This document shows positions 44,776 to 54,347 of a stretch of DNA of 64,000 nt, piece after piece. The first letter of the stretch is position 1; each line of letters opens with the position of its first letter. Source of the stretch: Sphingomonas sp. PP-CE-1G-424 (lineage in GTDB: Bacteria > Pseudomonadota > Alphaproteobacteria > Sphingomonadales > Sphingomonadaceae). The stretch spans positions 682,001 through 746,000 of the forward strand of contig NZ_SLXW01000003.1 in assembly GCF_004341085.1 (NCBI RefSeq), given 5' to 3'. The notes below the pieces were generated by a model. That model searched no databases and had not been told where the DNA came from. It was given only the letters and a program-made list of their open reading frames with translations. Made by a program: the position numbers and the translations under genes.

Positions 44776-45918
44776 TCAAACCCGATCCACAACCCCACCA
44801 GCCATCGCCACCGGCACCCCAGTCGTCCCCGGAAAGCTGATCGTCAGCCCCTTCAGCGTCCGAACCGCCATATACGCAAACCCCTCGGCCTCCAGCGCAT
44901 CGCCGTTCCACCCGAGCACATCGGTAGGCTCCACCACCAACCCGGTCCGCGCGGCGATCATCGCCAGCATCGTCGGATTATGCCGCCCCCCCCCCGCCAC
45001 CAGCAACCGAACCGGCCGAGCCGGCAAATGCCGCAAAGCCTCCGCCACCGTCGCCGCGGTAAACGCCGTCAAAGTCGCCGCCCCATCAGCAGCGGACAAC
45101 CCCCGAGCCGGCTGGATCGTAAAATCATTCCGGTCGAGCGACTTCGGCGGAGGCGCATCGAAAAACGGATGGTCCAGCATCGCCGTCAACACCGTCTCGT
45201 CCACCCGCCCGGACGCCGCCAACGCCCCCCCGGCATCATACCGCGCGCCAGTCTCCGCCTCGACCCAGCTATCGATCAACCCGTTCGCCGGCCCGGTATC
45301 GAACGCCACCAACCCATCGCGATCGCTCATCTGCGCCCGCTCCGGCGACATCTCGCGCGAATCATGCATGTCCCGCCCGCCGGGAATGAAGGTGATGTTC
45401 CCCACCCCACCAAGGTTCAGCACCGCGACCGGCCCCTCGAGCCCCGCCGCCAACGCCGCATGATACACCGGCAGCAACGGCGCCCCCTGCCCGCCCGCGG
45501 CCACGTCCGCCGAGCGAAAGTCCGACACCGTCGTGATCCCGGTCGCCCGCGCGACCGCCGCCCCGTCGCCGATCTGCCACGTCCAGCGCCGATCCGGCCG
45601 GTGCGCGATCGTCTGCCCGTGAAAGCCGATCACATCGACGTCGGCCGCCGCGACGCCCGCATCCGCCAGCAACTTGTGCACCGCAAACACGTGTGCGCGC
45701 GTGATCAGCTCCCCCGCAGCGACGACCGGCGGACTGGCGCGCGGCTTGTCGAACGTCAGCGCCATCCGCGTGGCTTCCGCCAACTGCGCCCGCGCCGCAT
45801 CCGAATAGGGCTCGCCACGAAACGCGATCGGCCGCACGAACGCCTCGCCGTCGGTCTCGATCAACGCGGCATCGATCCCGTCGAGCGACGTCCCCGACAT
45901 CAGTCCAATCGCCAGCAT
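44776..45918 (-). CDS. anmK: Anhydro-N-acetylmuramic acid kinase
   Basis: 380 residues. Phosphorylates and opens 1,6-anhydro-MurNAc for cell-wall recycling. N-terminal GLMSGTSLDGIDAALIE, then DVIGFHGQTIAHRPD, WQIGDGAAVARATGI, FRSADVAAGGQGAPL and LNLGGVGNITF are family signatures. The ATG at 45918 follows GGAAGGAA by 5 nt; the ATG at 45951 is also in frame. Divergent from rimO. Confidence 0.94.
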   Translation of the reverse strand: MLAIGLMSGTSLDGIDAALIETDGEAFVRPIAFRGEPYSDAARAQLAEATRMALTFDKPRASPPVVAAGELITRAHVFAVHKLLADAGVAAADVDVIGFHGQTIAHRPDRRWTWQIGDGAAVARATGITTVSDFRSADVAAGGQGAPLLPVYHAALAAGLEGPVAVLNLGGVGNITFIPGGRDMHDSREMSPERAQMSDRDGLVAFDTGPANGLIDSWVEAETGARYDAGGALAASGRVDETVLTAMLDHPFFDAPPPKSLDRNDFTIQPARGLSAADGAATLTAFTAATVAEALRHLPARPVRLLVAGGGRHNPTMLAMIAARTGLVVEPTDVLGWNGDALEAEGFAYMAVRTLKGLTISFPGTTGVPVAMAGGVVDRV

Positions 45919-46012
45919 ATCGGTTCCTTCCCGCGCAATCCGCCCATCCATGGCCGAAGCAAATTCGCCCGCCTAGAAAAAACCGAACTTTGCGCCTATG
46001 TGCGCGGGCTTC

Positions 46013-47419
46013 ATGGCAACAACACTCCCCTCCCCGCCGAAGATCGGCATGGTCTCGCTCGGCTGTCCGAAAAACCTCGTCGACAGCGAACGGATTCTCA
46101 CGCAGCTGCGCGGCGACGGCTATCAGATGTCGCCGGATTACGCCGGCGCCGACATCGTGCTCGTCAACACCTGCGGCTTCCTCGACTCCGCCAAGGAGGA
46201 AAGCCTCGAGGCGATCGGCGAGGCCATCGCCGAGAACGGCCGCGTCATCGTCACCGGCTGCATGGGCAAGGAAGCCGACGCGATCCGCGCGCGCTTCCCG
46301 CAGGTCCTCGCGATCACCGGCGCGCACGAATACGAGCAGGTCGTCGGCGCGGTCCACGAGGCGGCACCTATGCCGCCGTCCGCGTTCCTCAACCTGATCC
46401 CCGACGCCGGCCTGAAGCTGACCCCGCGCCACTACAGCTATCTGAAGATTTCCGAGGGCTGCAACCACCGCTGCTCGTTCTGCATCATTCCAAGCTTGCG
46501 CGGCGATCTCGTCAGCCGCCGCCCCGACGCGATCCTGCGCGAGGCGGAGAAGCTCGTCGAAGCCGGCACCAAGGAGTTGCTGGTCATCAGCCAGGACACG
46601 TCTGCATATGGCGTAGACCTGCGCCACGCCAGCTGGCCGGTTAAGACTGGCGGCCCGATGGCACGCGGCGAGGCACGCGAAGTCCGCGCGCACATGACTG
46701 ACCTCTCGCGCGAGCTCGGCAAGATCGCGCCCTGGGTCCGCCTGCACTACGTCTACCCATACCCGCACGTCGACCACGTCATCCCGCTGATGGCGGAGGG
46801 CCTCGTGCTGCCGTATCTCGACATCCCGTTCCAGCACGCCGCACCATCGGTGCTGCGCCGGATGAAGCGCCCCGGCAACGATGCGAAAGTGCTCCAGCGC
46901 ATCCACAACTGGCGGACGATCGCACCCGACATCACGATCCGCTCGACCTTCGTCGTCGGCTTCCCGGGCGAGACCGAGGAAGATTTCCAGTATCTGCTCG
47001 ACTGGCTCGACGAAGCGCAGCTCGACCGCGTCGGCGCGTTCCGCTTCGAGCCTGTCGAAGGGGCGGCGGCGAACCTGCTCCCCGACCACGTGCCCGAAGA
47101 ACTCAAGGAAGAGCGCTACGCCCGCATCATGGAAAAGACCGCGGCGATCTCCGCGGCCAAGTTGCAGGCCAAGATCGGCCGCACGCTCGACGTGATCATC
47201 GATGCGGTCGACGAGGAAGGCGCGACGGGTCGCTCGAAGGCGGATGCGCCCGAGATCGACGGCGAAGTCTTCCTCCGCGACGCGGGCCACCTGACGGTAG
47301 GCGACATCGTCCCGGTCACGATCGAAGACGCCGACGATCACGACCTCTACGGCGTCCCGTCGCCTAACAGTTCTCCCGCGAAGGCGGGAGCCCAGGATAC
47401 CAAGCGATATCGCCCGTAA
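46013..47419 (+). CDS. rimO: Ribosomal protein S12 methylthiotransferase RimO
   Basis: 468 residues. Radical-SAM enzyme adding a methylthio group to an Asp of ribosomal protein S12. The N-terminal UPF0004 domain carries cluster Cys18, 54 and 83. The radical-SAM motif is CNHRCSFC at 150-157. A TRAM domain ends in DADDHDLYG. The last 16 or so residues ([15 protein letters not shown]) are encoded by a REP-type palindrome, an unusual extension beyond the normal end. The ATG at 46013 gives the usual N-terminus. Confidence 0.95.
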   Translation: MATTLPSPPKIGMVSLGCPKNLVDSERILTQLRGDGYQMSPDYAGADIVLVNTCGFLDSAKEESLEAIGEAIAENGRVIVTGCMGKEADAIRARFPQVLAITGAHEYEQVVGAVHEAAPMPPSAFLNLIPDAGLKLTPRHYSYLKISEGCNHRCSFCIIPSLRGDLVSRRPDAILREAEKLVEAGTKELLVISQDTSAYGVDLRHASWPVKTGGPMARGEAREVRAHMTDLSRELGKIAPWVRLHYVYPYPHVDHVIPLMAEGLVLPYLDIPFQHAAPSVLRRMKRPGNDAKVLQRIHNWRTIAPDITIRSTFVVGFPGETEEDFQYLLDWLDEAQLDRVGAFRFEPVEGAAANLLPDHVPEELKEERYARIMEKTAAISAAKLQAKIGRTLDVIIDAVDEEGATGRSKADAPEIDGEVFLRDAGHLTVGDIVPVTIEDADDHDLYGVPSPNSSPAKAGAQDTKRYRP

Positions 47420-47447
47420 CCCTGGGCTCCTGCGTCCGCAGGAGAAC
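47370..47447. repeat. REP-type inverted repeat overlapping the rimO end
   Basis: GTTCTCCCGCGAAGGCGGGA onward (47370-47396) pairs imperfectly with 47421-47447. The rimO stop codon lies between the arms. Same family as the 59-bp palindrome at 44680. It may also terminate transcription between convergent rimO and the small membrane-protein gene. Confidence 0.85.
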
Positions 47448-47452
47448 CAAAT

Positions 47453-47599
47453 TCAGACGACGTTGCGACCGGTGAACAGCTTCACCAGAACGACGATGAC
47501 CGCGATCACCAGCAGGATGTGGATCAGTCCGCCTGCGACATGGAAGGCAAAGCCTGCCAGCCAGAGGATCAGCAGGATGACGGCGATGGTATACAGCAT
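47453..47599 (-). CDS. 48-residue membrane protein (lmo0937-like)
   Basis: Short gene from ATG 47599, with AGGGGAC 6 nt upstream. The product has two hydrophobic helices: LYTIAVILLILWLAGFAFH and LIHILLVIAVIVVLVKL, joined by VAGG, ending FTGRNVV. This matches the small lmo0937/DUF5670-type membrane proteins found beside stress genes in many bacteria. Function unknown; monocistronic and convergent with rimO. Confidence 0.85.
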   Translation of the reverse strand: MLYTIAVILLILWLAGFAFHVAGGLIHILLVIAVIVVLVKLFTGRNVV

Positions 47600-47765
47600 G
47601 GTTGTGTCCCCTAAGACGTGAAAAGGCTCCCGGTCGGACGATGAAACGTGCGTGTAACACGGCGTGTTCCGTCAACATTTCTGCCCTAGCGTAACCCCTT
47701 CAACCGGCGCGAAATTAAAATTGCGGGCGTTGCGCGCACAGGCCGGTTCTGCTTCGTTGCAAGCC

Positions 47766-49157
47766 ATGATCCTACGCCTCCTCGCCGTCGCCGCGCTGCT
47801 CCCCGCCCCCGCCATCGCGCAATCGCTTACCCCCGCCGAAACCGCGCAGATCGACACGCTGGTCACCGGCGCGCTCGGCGATACCGGCGTGCCTTCCGCC
47901 TCGATTGCGGTCGTCCGCGGCGGCCGGATCGTGTTCGCCAAGGCGTACGGCAAACCGTCCGAGGCGATCGCCACCGCCGACCCGAAGCTCCCCTACCAGA
48001 TCGCCTCCATCTCGAAGCAGTTCACCGCCGCCGCGATCCTGTTGCTCGAGGACGAGGGCAAGCTCAGCCTCGACGACACCGTCGCGAAATACATCCCCGG
48101 CATCACCGGCGGCGACCGCATCACGATCCGCCAGTTGCTCAGCCACACCTCGGGCCTCCAGGATTACTGGCCACAAGACTACAGTTTCGCGGCGATGGCC
48201 AAGCCCGTCACGCCGCAGCAGATCGTCGATCGCTGGGCAAAGAAACCACTCGATTTCGCCCCCGGCACGCAGTGGCAATATTCCAACACCGGCTATGTCG
48301 TCGCCGGCCTGATCGTCGAAAAGGTTGCAAACCAACCCCTGCTCGCTTTCCTTCAGCAACGCATATTCAAGACGCTCGACATCCGCGCGCTCGACCAGGA
48401 CAAGGCGATCGGCAAGGCCTACCCGCAAGGCTATGGCCGCTTCGCCCTAGGCCCGGTCCGCCCGGAGACACCCAGCGCGGACGGCTGGCTCTACGCCGCC
48501 GGCGAACTCTCGATGAGCGCCGAAGACCTCGCCAAATGGGACGTCGCCCGCCTCAACCGCACCACGCTCCCCGCCGACGACTGGGCCGCGCAGGAAACCC
48601 CGGTGAAACTCGCCGATGGATCAAGCAACGGCTACGGCCTCGGCGTCTTCACCGGCAGCGCGAACGGCCGCCGCTATGTCGAGCACAGCGGCGAAGCGGT
48701 CGGCTTCCTGTCCGAAAACACCGTCTATCCCGATGACAAGGCGGCGATCGTCGTCCTCACCAACAGCTGGTTCAGCGACGCAACGGGCCGCATCGCCGCG
48801 GGAGTTGCAAAAATCGTCCTGCCACCCGCCTCCGCCAATGCCGAAGACACCGCCGCGCTCGCCCGAGCCCGAGCGGTCTACGACCAGCTCCGCACCGGCA
48901 CGCTCGACCGCAAGGGGCTCACGGAAGACGCGAACTACTACTTCAAGCCGGTCGCGCTCGCCGACTATAAGACGAGCCTGAGCGCGCTCGGTGAACCCAC
49001 CGCGTTTGCACAATCCGGCAAGACCCGCTTGCGCGGCGGCTTCGTCAACCGCACCTACCGCATCACCTATCCCGACCGCACGCTCTCGCTCAGCACCTAT
49101 GCCGAGCCCGGCGCGAACGGCCGATACGAACAACTTTTGGTGGCGCCCGCACAATGA
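47766..49157 (+). CDS. Serine hydrolase of the beta-lactamase/DD-peptidase family
   Basis: 463 residues. Signal peptide ends near APAIAQ. The catalytic SxxK motif is SISK in YQIASISKQFTAAAILL, the YxN motif is YSN in WQYSNTGYVVAG, and HSGEAVGF serves as the third box. A C-terminal domain of about 100 residues follows. This is a periplasmic esterase- or peptidase-like enzyme (class C fold); the substrate is unknown. Overlaps the next aminopeptidase gene by ATGA. Confidence 0.9.
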   Translation: MILRLLAVAALLPAPAIAQSLTPAETAQIDTLVTGALGDTGVPSASIAVVRGGRIVFAKAYGKPSEAIATADPKLPYQIASISKQFTAAAILLLEDEGKLSLDDTVAKYIPGITGGDRITIRQLLSHTSGLQDYWPQDYSFAAMAKPVTPQQIVDRWAKKPLDFAPGTQWQYSNTGYVVAGLIVEKVANQPLLAFLQQRIFKTLDIRALDQDKAIGKAYPQGYGRFALGPVRPETPSADGWLYAAGELSMSAEDLAKWDVARLNRTTLPADDWAAQETPVKLADGSSNGYGLGVFTGSANGRRYVEHSGEAVGFLSENTVYPDDKAAIVVLTNSWFSDATGRIAAGVAKIVLPPASANAEDTAALARARAVYDQLRTGTLDRKGLTEDANYYFKPVALADYKTSLSALGEPTAFAQSGKTRLRGGFVNRTYRITYPDRTLSLSTYAEPGANGRYEQLLVAPAQ

Positions 49158-50539
49158 CCGACTTCGCTTCGATGCTCCAACCCGACCGCGGCCAGCCCGC
49201 GCGGACGATCCACGTCGTCCACCCCGACGCCTATGAGGGTTGGCTCGCCAAGCAGTCGCAGCGCATCCGCACGACCATCGCCGCGCATCGGCTGACCGGC
49301 AAGCCCGGCGACCGCGCGGTGCTGCCCGGCGAGACCGCGGACGACTGGTCGATGCTGCTGGTCTGCAACGAAGCGGTGACGTCGCCCTGGCGGATCGCCT
49401 CGCTCGGCGCGTCGCTACCCGAAGGCACATACCGTCTCGCGAAAGGCCCGGTCGGCGCGGCCGGGCTCGGCTGGATGCTCGCGCAGCACCAGTTCACGCG
49501 GTACGTGAAGCCCGACGCGATCGGCCCTCGCGTTCTGCTAACCGAAGACGCCGCGCATATCGACGAGACGATCCGTCTCGCCGAAGCCACCGCGCTCGTC
49601 CGCGACCTCGTCAACGCCGGCGCCTCCGACATGGGCCCCGCCGATCTCGAAGCGGCCGCCGAGACGCTCGCCAAACGCCACGGCGCGACCGTCACGACCA
49701 CGCGCGGCGATGCGCTCGCGACCGGCTACCCGATGATCCACGCGGTCGGCCAAGCCGCCAGTAAGGACCGCGCGCCACGGCTGATCGAACTCGAATGGGG
49801 CGACCTGTCTCACCCGCGCATCGCGCTGGTCGGCAAGGGCGTCACCTTCGACACCGGCGGGCTCGACATCAAGCCGTCCGCCGGCATGCGACTGATGAAG
49901 AAGGACATGGGCGGCGCGGCACATGCGTTGGCACTCGCGAGCCTGGTGATGGCCGCCAAGCTCCCGGTCCGTCTCCATCTCCTGATCCCCGCGGTGGAAA
50001 ACTCGATCGCCGGCAACGCCTTCCGCCCCGGCGACGTGCTCGCCACGCGCAAGGGCCTGACGGTCGAGAACACCAACACCGATGCCGAAGGCCGCCTCGT
50101 GCTCGGCGATGCATTGACCAAGGCGGGCGAGAGCAACCCCGAACTGATCCTCGACTTTGCGACGCTGACGGGTGCGGCACGCGTTGCGCTCGGCCCCGAC
50201 CTGCCGCCAATGTTCACCGACGACGAAGCGCTAGCGGCGGACCTGCTCGCGTCCGGACTGGAACAGAACGACCAGATGTGGCGCTTGCCGCTCTGGAACG
50301 GCTACGACGAGATGCTGAAGTCGGACATCGCCGACATGGTCAACGCACCCGATGGTGGATTCGCGGGCGCGATCACTGCCGCGCTGTTCCTCCGCCGGTT
50401 CGTGCCCAAGACCGCGGCGTGGGCGCATCTCGACGTCTTCGCATGGCGCCCGTCCGCCAAGCCAGGGCGACCGAAGGGTGGCGAAGCCTATGCCCTCCGC
50501 GCCGCGTTCGCGATGTTGGCCAAGCGGTACTCGCGCTAA
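49154..50539 (+). CDS. M17 leucyl aminopeptidase family protein
   Basis: 461 residues. Two-metal aminopeptidase with the catalytic region GKGVTFDTGGLDIKP, MKKDMGGAAHAL and the signature NTDAEGRLVLGDAL. Releases N-terminal residues from peptides in the cytoplasm. The N-terminal domain differs from classical PepA, as in the shorter alphaproteobacterial branch. Translationally coupled to the serine hydrolase by a 4-nt overlap. Confidence 0.93.
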   Translation: MTDFASMLQPDRGQPARTIHVVHPDAYEGWLAKQSQRIRTTIAAHRLTGKPGDRAVLPGETADDWSMLLVCNEAVTSPWRIASLGASLPEGTYRLAKGPVGAAGLGWMLAQHQFTRYVKPDAIGPRVLLTEDAAHIDETIRLAEATALVRDLVNAGASDMGPADLEAAAETLAKRHGATVTTTRGDALATGYPMIHAVGQAASKDRAPRLIELEWGDLSHPRIALVGKGVTFDTGGLDIKPSAGMRLMKKDMGGAAHALALASLVMAAKLPVRLHLLIPAVENSIAGNAFRPGDVLATRKGLTVENTNTDAEGRLVLGDALTKAGESNPELILDFATLTGAARVALGPDLPPMFTDDEALAADLLASGLEQNDQMWRLPLWNGYDEMLKSDIADMVNAPDGGFAGAITAALFLRRFVPKTAAWAHLDVFAWRPSAKPGRPKGGEAYALRAAFAMLAKRYSR

Positions 50540-50560
50540 ATAAAGGGAACGCCAAACACC

Positions 50561-50658
50561 CCGTCATCCCCGCGCAGGCGGGGATCCATAATCTCAGGTG
50601 TCAGTGATCACACCGATACGATAGCCAGTATGGGTTCCCGCCTCCGCGGGAATGACGG
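50561..50658. repeat. REP-type inverted repeat after the aminopeptidase
   Basis: CCGTCATCCCCGCGCAGGCG onward (50561-50590) pairs with 50629-50658 with about 4 mismatches in 30. Lies between convergent genes and probably ends both transcripts. Confidence 0.85.
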
Positions 50659-50677
50659 CTGTGATGGCGTAACTGGA

Positions 50678-51376
50678 TCACCCCGTCGCGAACTGCCCAA
50701 ACGGCAGCAACTTGTCCGCCAGCGCCTTCGTCGCATTCGCATCGCCAGCCCGCAACGGCACCAGCACCGCTACCGCAGCTTTCCGCACATACCCGTCGAT
50801 AGCGGTCGGCGTCGGTGCCCTGCTCGCGGTCTCGACCAGCGCCCGTCCCCGCGCATCGTTCGGATCCAGCTCCAACCGCAACAACCCGGCCAGCCCGGCA
50901 AACATCGCGCGGTTGCCACCCAACGCCACCGACTTGTCCAAAGCCTCGAACCCGACTGCCTTCTGCGCCCCCGCAACCGCACGCCCGACGAACCGTCCGA
51001 GCTTTGCGATCACGCCGACATGCCAGGCGCCCAACGCAGCCTGCGCCTCGGCGTTGCGCGGATAACGGACGACCAGCGCCTCATATTGTTTCCGCGCGGC
51101 GATCGCCTGACCCCGGTTACCGAGCAGCTTGGCGCGGTACCCGTTCGCCATCGCCTGCATGATCGCGGCCTCGGCATCGTTCGGCGATCGGCTCAGCGCC
51201 TGCCCCGCCGCTGCCGCCGCCCGGTCGATCCGCGCCAGCGCGACGCTGCGATCGCGGTCGACGAATCCAGCCTGCGTCAGCAACTCGCGCGGCGTCTCCG
51301 CCCGTACCGGCGTCGAGCAAAGGACGGCGCAAATCGCCGCCGAGGCCCCAACGTAACCGGAATACCATCTGGTCAT
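50678..51376 (-). CDS. Secreted TPR-like protein
   Basis: 232 residues from ATG 51376 with GAGG 5 nt upstream. Signal peptide ends near TPVRAE. Helical repeats of TPR type include SPNDAEAAIMQAMANGYRAK, QYEALVVRYPRNAEAQAALG and DPNDARGRALVETA. A periplasmic scaffold or envelope role is plausible; the exact function is unknown. Between the aminopeptidase and tpiA. Confidence 0.75.
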   Translation of the reverse strand: MTRWYSGYVGASAAICAVLCSTPVRAETPRELLTQAGFVDRDRSVALARIDRAAAAAGQALSRSPNDAEAAIMQAMANGYRAKLLGNRGQAIAARKQYEALVVRYPRNAEAQAALGAWHVGVIAKLGRFVGRAVAGAQKAVGFEALDKSVALGGNRAMFAGLAGLLRLELDPNDARGRALVETASRAPTPTAIDGYVRKAAVAVLVPLRAGDANATKALADKLLPFGQFATG

Positions 51377-51482
51377 ACCAACCTCGCACGAAAGCAGCGT
51401 CACGCCAATCCGACCACCGAATCGTCCGTTAAGCATAAGTCGATAATGTTTATCGGGACTTAACAAACAATCGCGCAAGCCC

Positions 51483-52226
51483 TCAAAGTGTTGCCGCCGC
51501 CTCGATGATAGGCACGAACTTCTCCGCGGTCAGGCTCGCACCGCCGACCAGCGCACCATCGACGTTCGGCGTCGACAGGATCGCCGCCGCATTCGCCCCC
51601 GTCACCGACCCGCCGTACAGGATCCGCACGCCCGCCGCCGCGTCACCGATCAGCATCCGCAACTTGGCGCGCGCAATCGCATGGATCGCCGCGATCTCGT
51701 CCAGCGTCGGCGTGCGTCCCGTGCCGATCGCCCAACGCGGCTCATAAGCGAGCGTGAACCAGCTCCCGTCCGCATTGTCCGGCACCGATTTCTCGATCTG
51801 CGCCTGCACGACACGCTCGGCACGGTCCGCATCGCGCTCCGCCTCGGTCTCGCCGCAGCACAGAATGACCTGCAAACCCTGCCGCCGCGCCGCCGCCGCC
51901 TTCGCCCACGCGTCGTGGCTCGTCTCGTGCTGATCAGCGCGTCGCTCCGAATGACCGACGATCGTGAACGATGCGCCGACTTCCTTGACCATCGCCGCCG
52001 AGACGCAGCCGGTATGCGCGCCCGAATCCGCCTCGTGCACGTCCTCCGCACCGATCGCCAACCCCGGCACGCGTTGCGACGCCGCATCGATCAGCGTGAA
52101 CGGCACCGCGACCGACACGTCGATCCCCGGCGCTGCCTGCGCTGCCGCCGCGATCGCCTCGAGTTCGACGAGCATCGCCCGCGACCCGTTCATCTTCCAG
52201 TTTCCGGCTACAAGCTTCCGCCGCAT
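51483..52226 (-). CDS. tpiA: Triose-phosphate isomerase
   Basis: 247 residues. Interconverts dihydroxyacetone phosphate and glyceraldehyde 3-phosphate. GNWKMNG carries the active-site Asn/Lys, IVGHSERR the catalytic His, AYEPRWAIGTG the catalytic Glu and phosphate loop, and ILYGGSVTG the C-terminal phosphate site. The ATG at 52226 has GGGAG 6 nt upstream. Divergent from ppiD, as is common in sphingomonads. Confidence 0.96.
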   Translation of the reverse strand: MRRKLVAGNWKMNGSRAMLVELEAIAAAAQAAPGIDVSVAVPFTLIDAASQRVPGLAIGAEDVHEADSGAHTGCVSAAMVKEVGASFTIVGHSERRADQHETSHDAWAKAAAARRQGLQVILCCGETEAERDADRAERVVQAQIEKSVPDNADGSWFTLAYEPRWAIGTGRTPTLDEIAAIHAIARAKLRMLIGDAAAGVRILYGGSVTGANAAAILSTPNVDGALVGGASLTAEKFVPIIEAAATL

Positions 52227-52387
52227 CACGATCTCCCGCATGTTTTGCCCAGCGATAGCGACGCGACCGCCCTGCACAAGCCCGCACGGGACGACACGAC
52301 CCGAAGGACTGTGCAACCGCCCGACTTGAAGAGCCGCCCTCGCCCCCGTAAAGCAACCGCGTTCCCATCCCTGTCGATCGGCTGTCC

Positions 52388-54343
52388 ATGCTCGCTTTCT
52401 TTCGTCGCCTTACCCATTCGAAGGTCGGCGTGGTCATCACCTTCATCGTGCTCGGCGTCATCGCACTCGCGTTCGCGGCCGGCGACATCACGGGCTTGAG
52501 CTCAATGACCGGTGGCGCAGGGATCACCGGTGGCGACGTCGCCAAGGTCGGCAAGGCCGAGGTCACCGTAAACGAACTCAAGACGCCGGCGCAGACGCAG
52601 CTCGAAGGCTTCCGCCAGGAACAGCCGACGCTCGACATGGCGACCTTCGTCAACCAGGGCGGGCTCGACGGCACGCTCGACCGGATCGTCTCCAGCATGG
52701 CGCTCGAACAGTTCGGCCGTGCGCAGGGCATGGTCGTCAGCAAGCGCGCCGTCGACGGCCAGATCGCCAGCATCCCCGCGTTGCAGGGACCGACCGGCAA
52801 GTTCGACGAGAATTTGTACCGTCAGGTGCTCGCCCAGCGGAAGCTGACCGACGCGCAGATTCGCAGCGACATCGTCCGCGACACGTTCGCGCAACAGCTT
52901 ACCATTCCGAGCACCGGCGCGACCCAGGTCGCCAGCCAACTCGCGCTCCCTTACGCATCGCTGCTGCTCGAAAAGCGCACCGGCACGATCGGCTTCATCC
53001 CCGCCGCGGTCGTCCCAGCGGGCCCCGCGCCGAGCGATGCCGACCTCGCCACCTTCTACAAGCGCAACATCGCACGCTACACCGTGCCCGAGCGTCGCAT
53101 CGTCCGCTACGCGATCGTCTCGCCTGACCGGGTCAAGGCGCAGGCCGTCCCGACCGACGCCGAGATCGCCAAGACCTACCAGCAGGACCGCGCCCGCTAT
53201 GCGGCGACCGAAAAGCGCACGATCACGCAGGTCGTCATCGCCGACCAGGCCGGTGCCACCGCGCTTGCCGCCAAGGTGAAGGCCGGCACCAGCCTCGCTG
53301 ACGCTGCCCGTGCAGCAGGCCTCGAAGCCTCGACTCAGGCCGGCGTCGAGAAGGCTGCCTATGCCGGCACCGCCTCCGCGCAGGTCGCCGATGCCGTGTT
53401 CGCCGCCCCCAGCGGCGCGGTGATCGGCCCGGTCCGCACGCAGCTCGGCTGGACGGTCGCCAAGGTCGACAAGATCGAGAACGTCGCCGGTCGCTCGCTC
53501 GACGAGGTCCGTGGCGAGATCGCTGCTGCACTCGGCATCCAGAAGGCCGCGGCCGCGCTGTCCGACGTCCATGATAAGATCGACGACTCGCTTTCGAAGA
53601 ACGCGACGTTCGACGAAGTGATCGCCGACCAGAAGCTCGCCGCCGTCACCACGCCGGCGCTGATCGCCAACGGCGTCAACCCCGACGATGCCGCCAGCAA
53701 GCCCGATCCCGCGATCGCGCCGCTTGTCGCTGCCGCGTTCCAGGCCGCCGATGGCGACGGGCCGCAGCTCGTTCAGCTCGGCACCGATGGCGGCTTCGCG
53801 GTCGTCGCGCTCGGCCGCGTCGTTCCCGCCACCCCGCGCCCGCTGGCACAGGTTCGCGCCGACGTGCTCCGCGACGTGACCACCGATCGCTCACGCCAGG
53901 CTGCGCGGAAGGTCGCCGCTGACGTGCTCGCCCGTATCAACAAGGGGATGCCGATCCAGCAGTCGCTCGCGCAGACCAAGCTACCGCTTCCCGCCGCGCG
54001 TCCGCTGACCGCGTCGCGCGCGCAGATCGCCGCCGATCCGCGCGGTGCCCCGCCGGCCCTCGCGCTGATGTTCAGCATGGCGCCGAACACTGCCAAGACG
54101 CTTGCCGCACCCGACGACAGCGGCTGGTTCATCATCAAGCTCGACAGCATCGCCAGCGGCAACGCAGCCGGCAATCAGGCTGCGATCAAGGCCGCGCGCG
54201 GCAACATCGCCCGCTCGGTCGGTCGCGAATATGTCGAGCAGTTCGCCAAGGCGGTCCGCGCCGACGTCGGCGTGAAGACCAACGCAACCTCGATCGCCCG
54301 CGTCCGTGCCGACCTGCTCGGCCAGGGCGCTGCCGGGAACTGA
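52388..54343 (+). CDS. ppiD: PpiD-type SurA N-terminal peptidyl-prolyl isomerase
   Basis: 651 residues. A single N-terminal membrane anchor (VGVVITFIVLGVIALAFAAG) is followed by a SurA_N domain (LKTPAQTQLEGFRQEQPTLD, LDGTLDRIVSSMALEQFGR). A parvulin-like PPIase domain follows at about residues 230-370, then a second C-terminal domain. This is a periplasmic chaperone for envelope proteins. It precedes trpE by 4 nt, the usual sphingomonad arrangement. Confidence 0.92.
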   Translation: MLAFFRRLTHSKVGVVITFIVLGVIALAFAAGDITGLSSMTGGAGITGGDVAKVGKAEVTVNELKTPAQTQLEGFRQEQPTLDMATFVNQGGLDGTLDRIVSSMALEQFGRAQGMVVSKRAVDGQIASIPALQGPTGKFDENLYRQVLAQRKLTDAQIRSDIVRDTFAQQLTIPSTGATQVASQLALPYASLLLEKRTGTIGFIPAAVVPAGPAPSDADLATFYKRNIARYTVPERRIVRYAIVSPDRVKAQAVPTDAEIAKTYQQDRARYAATEKRTITQVVIADQAGATALAAKVKAGTSLADAARAAGLEASTQAGVEKAAYAGTASAQVADAVFAAPSGAVIGPVRTQLGWTVAKVDKIENVAGRSLDEVRGEIAAALGIQKAAAALSDVHDKIDDSLSKNATFDEVIADQKLAAVTTPALIANGVNPDDAASKPDPAIAPLVAAAFQAADGDGPQLVQLGTDGGFAVVALGRVVPATPRPLAQVRADVLRDVTTDRSRQAARKVAADVLARINKGMPIQQSLAQTKLPLPAARPLTASRAQIAADPRGAPPALALMFSMAPNTAKTLAAPDDSGWFIIKLDSIASGNAAGNQAAIKAARGNIARSVGREYVEQFAKAVRADVGVKTNATSIARVRADLLGQGAAGN

Positions 54344-54347
54344 TCGT

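Noticed and set aside
44535..44798. Small minus-strand gene over the palindromes
   Set aside because: The frame is created by REP-type repeat arms and has no independent support.
45362..47341. 659-codon minus-strand open frame
   Set aside because: Antisense to rimO and overlapping anmK out of frame; both real genes are certain.
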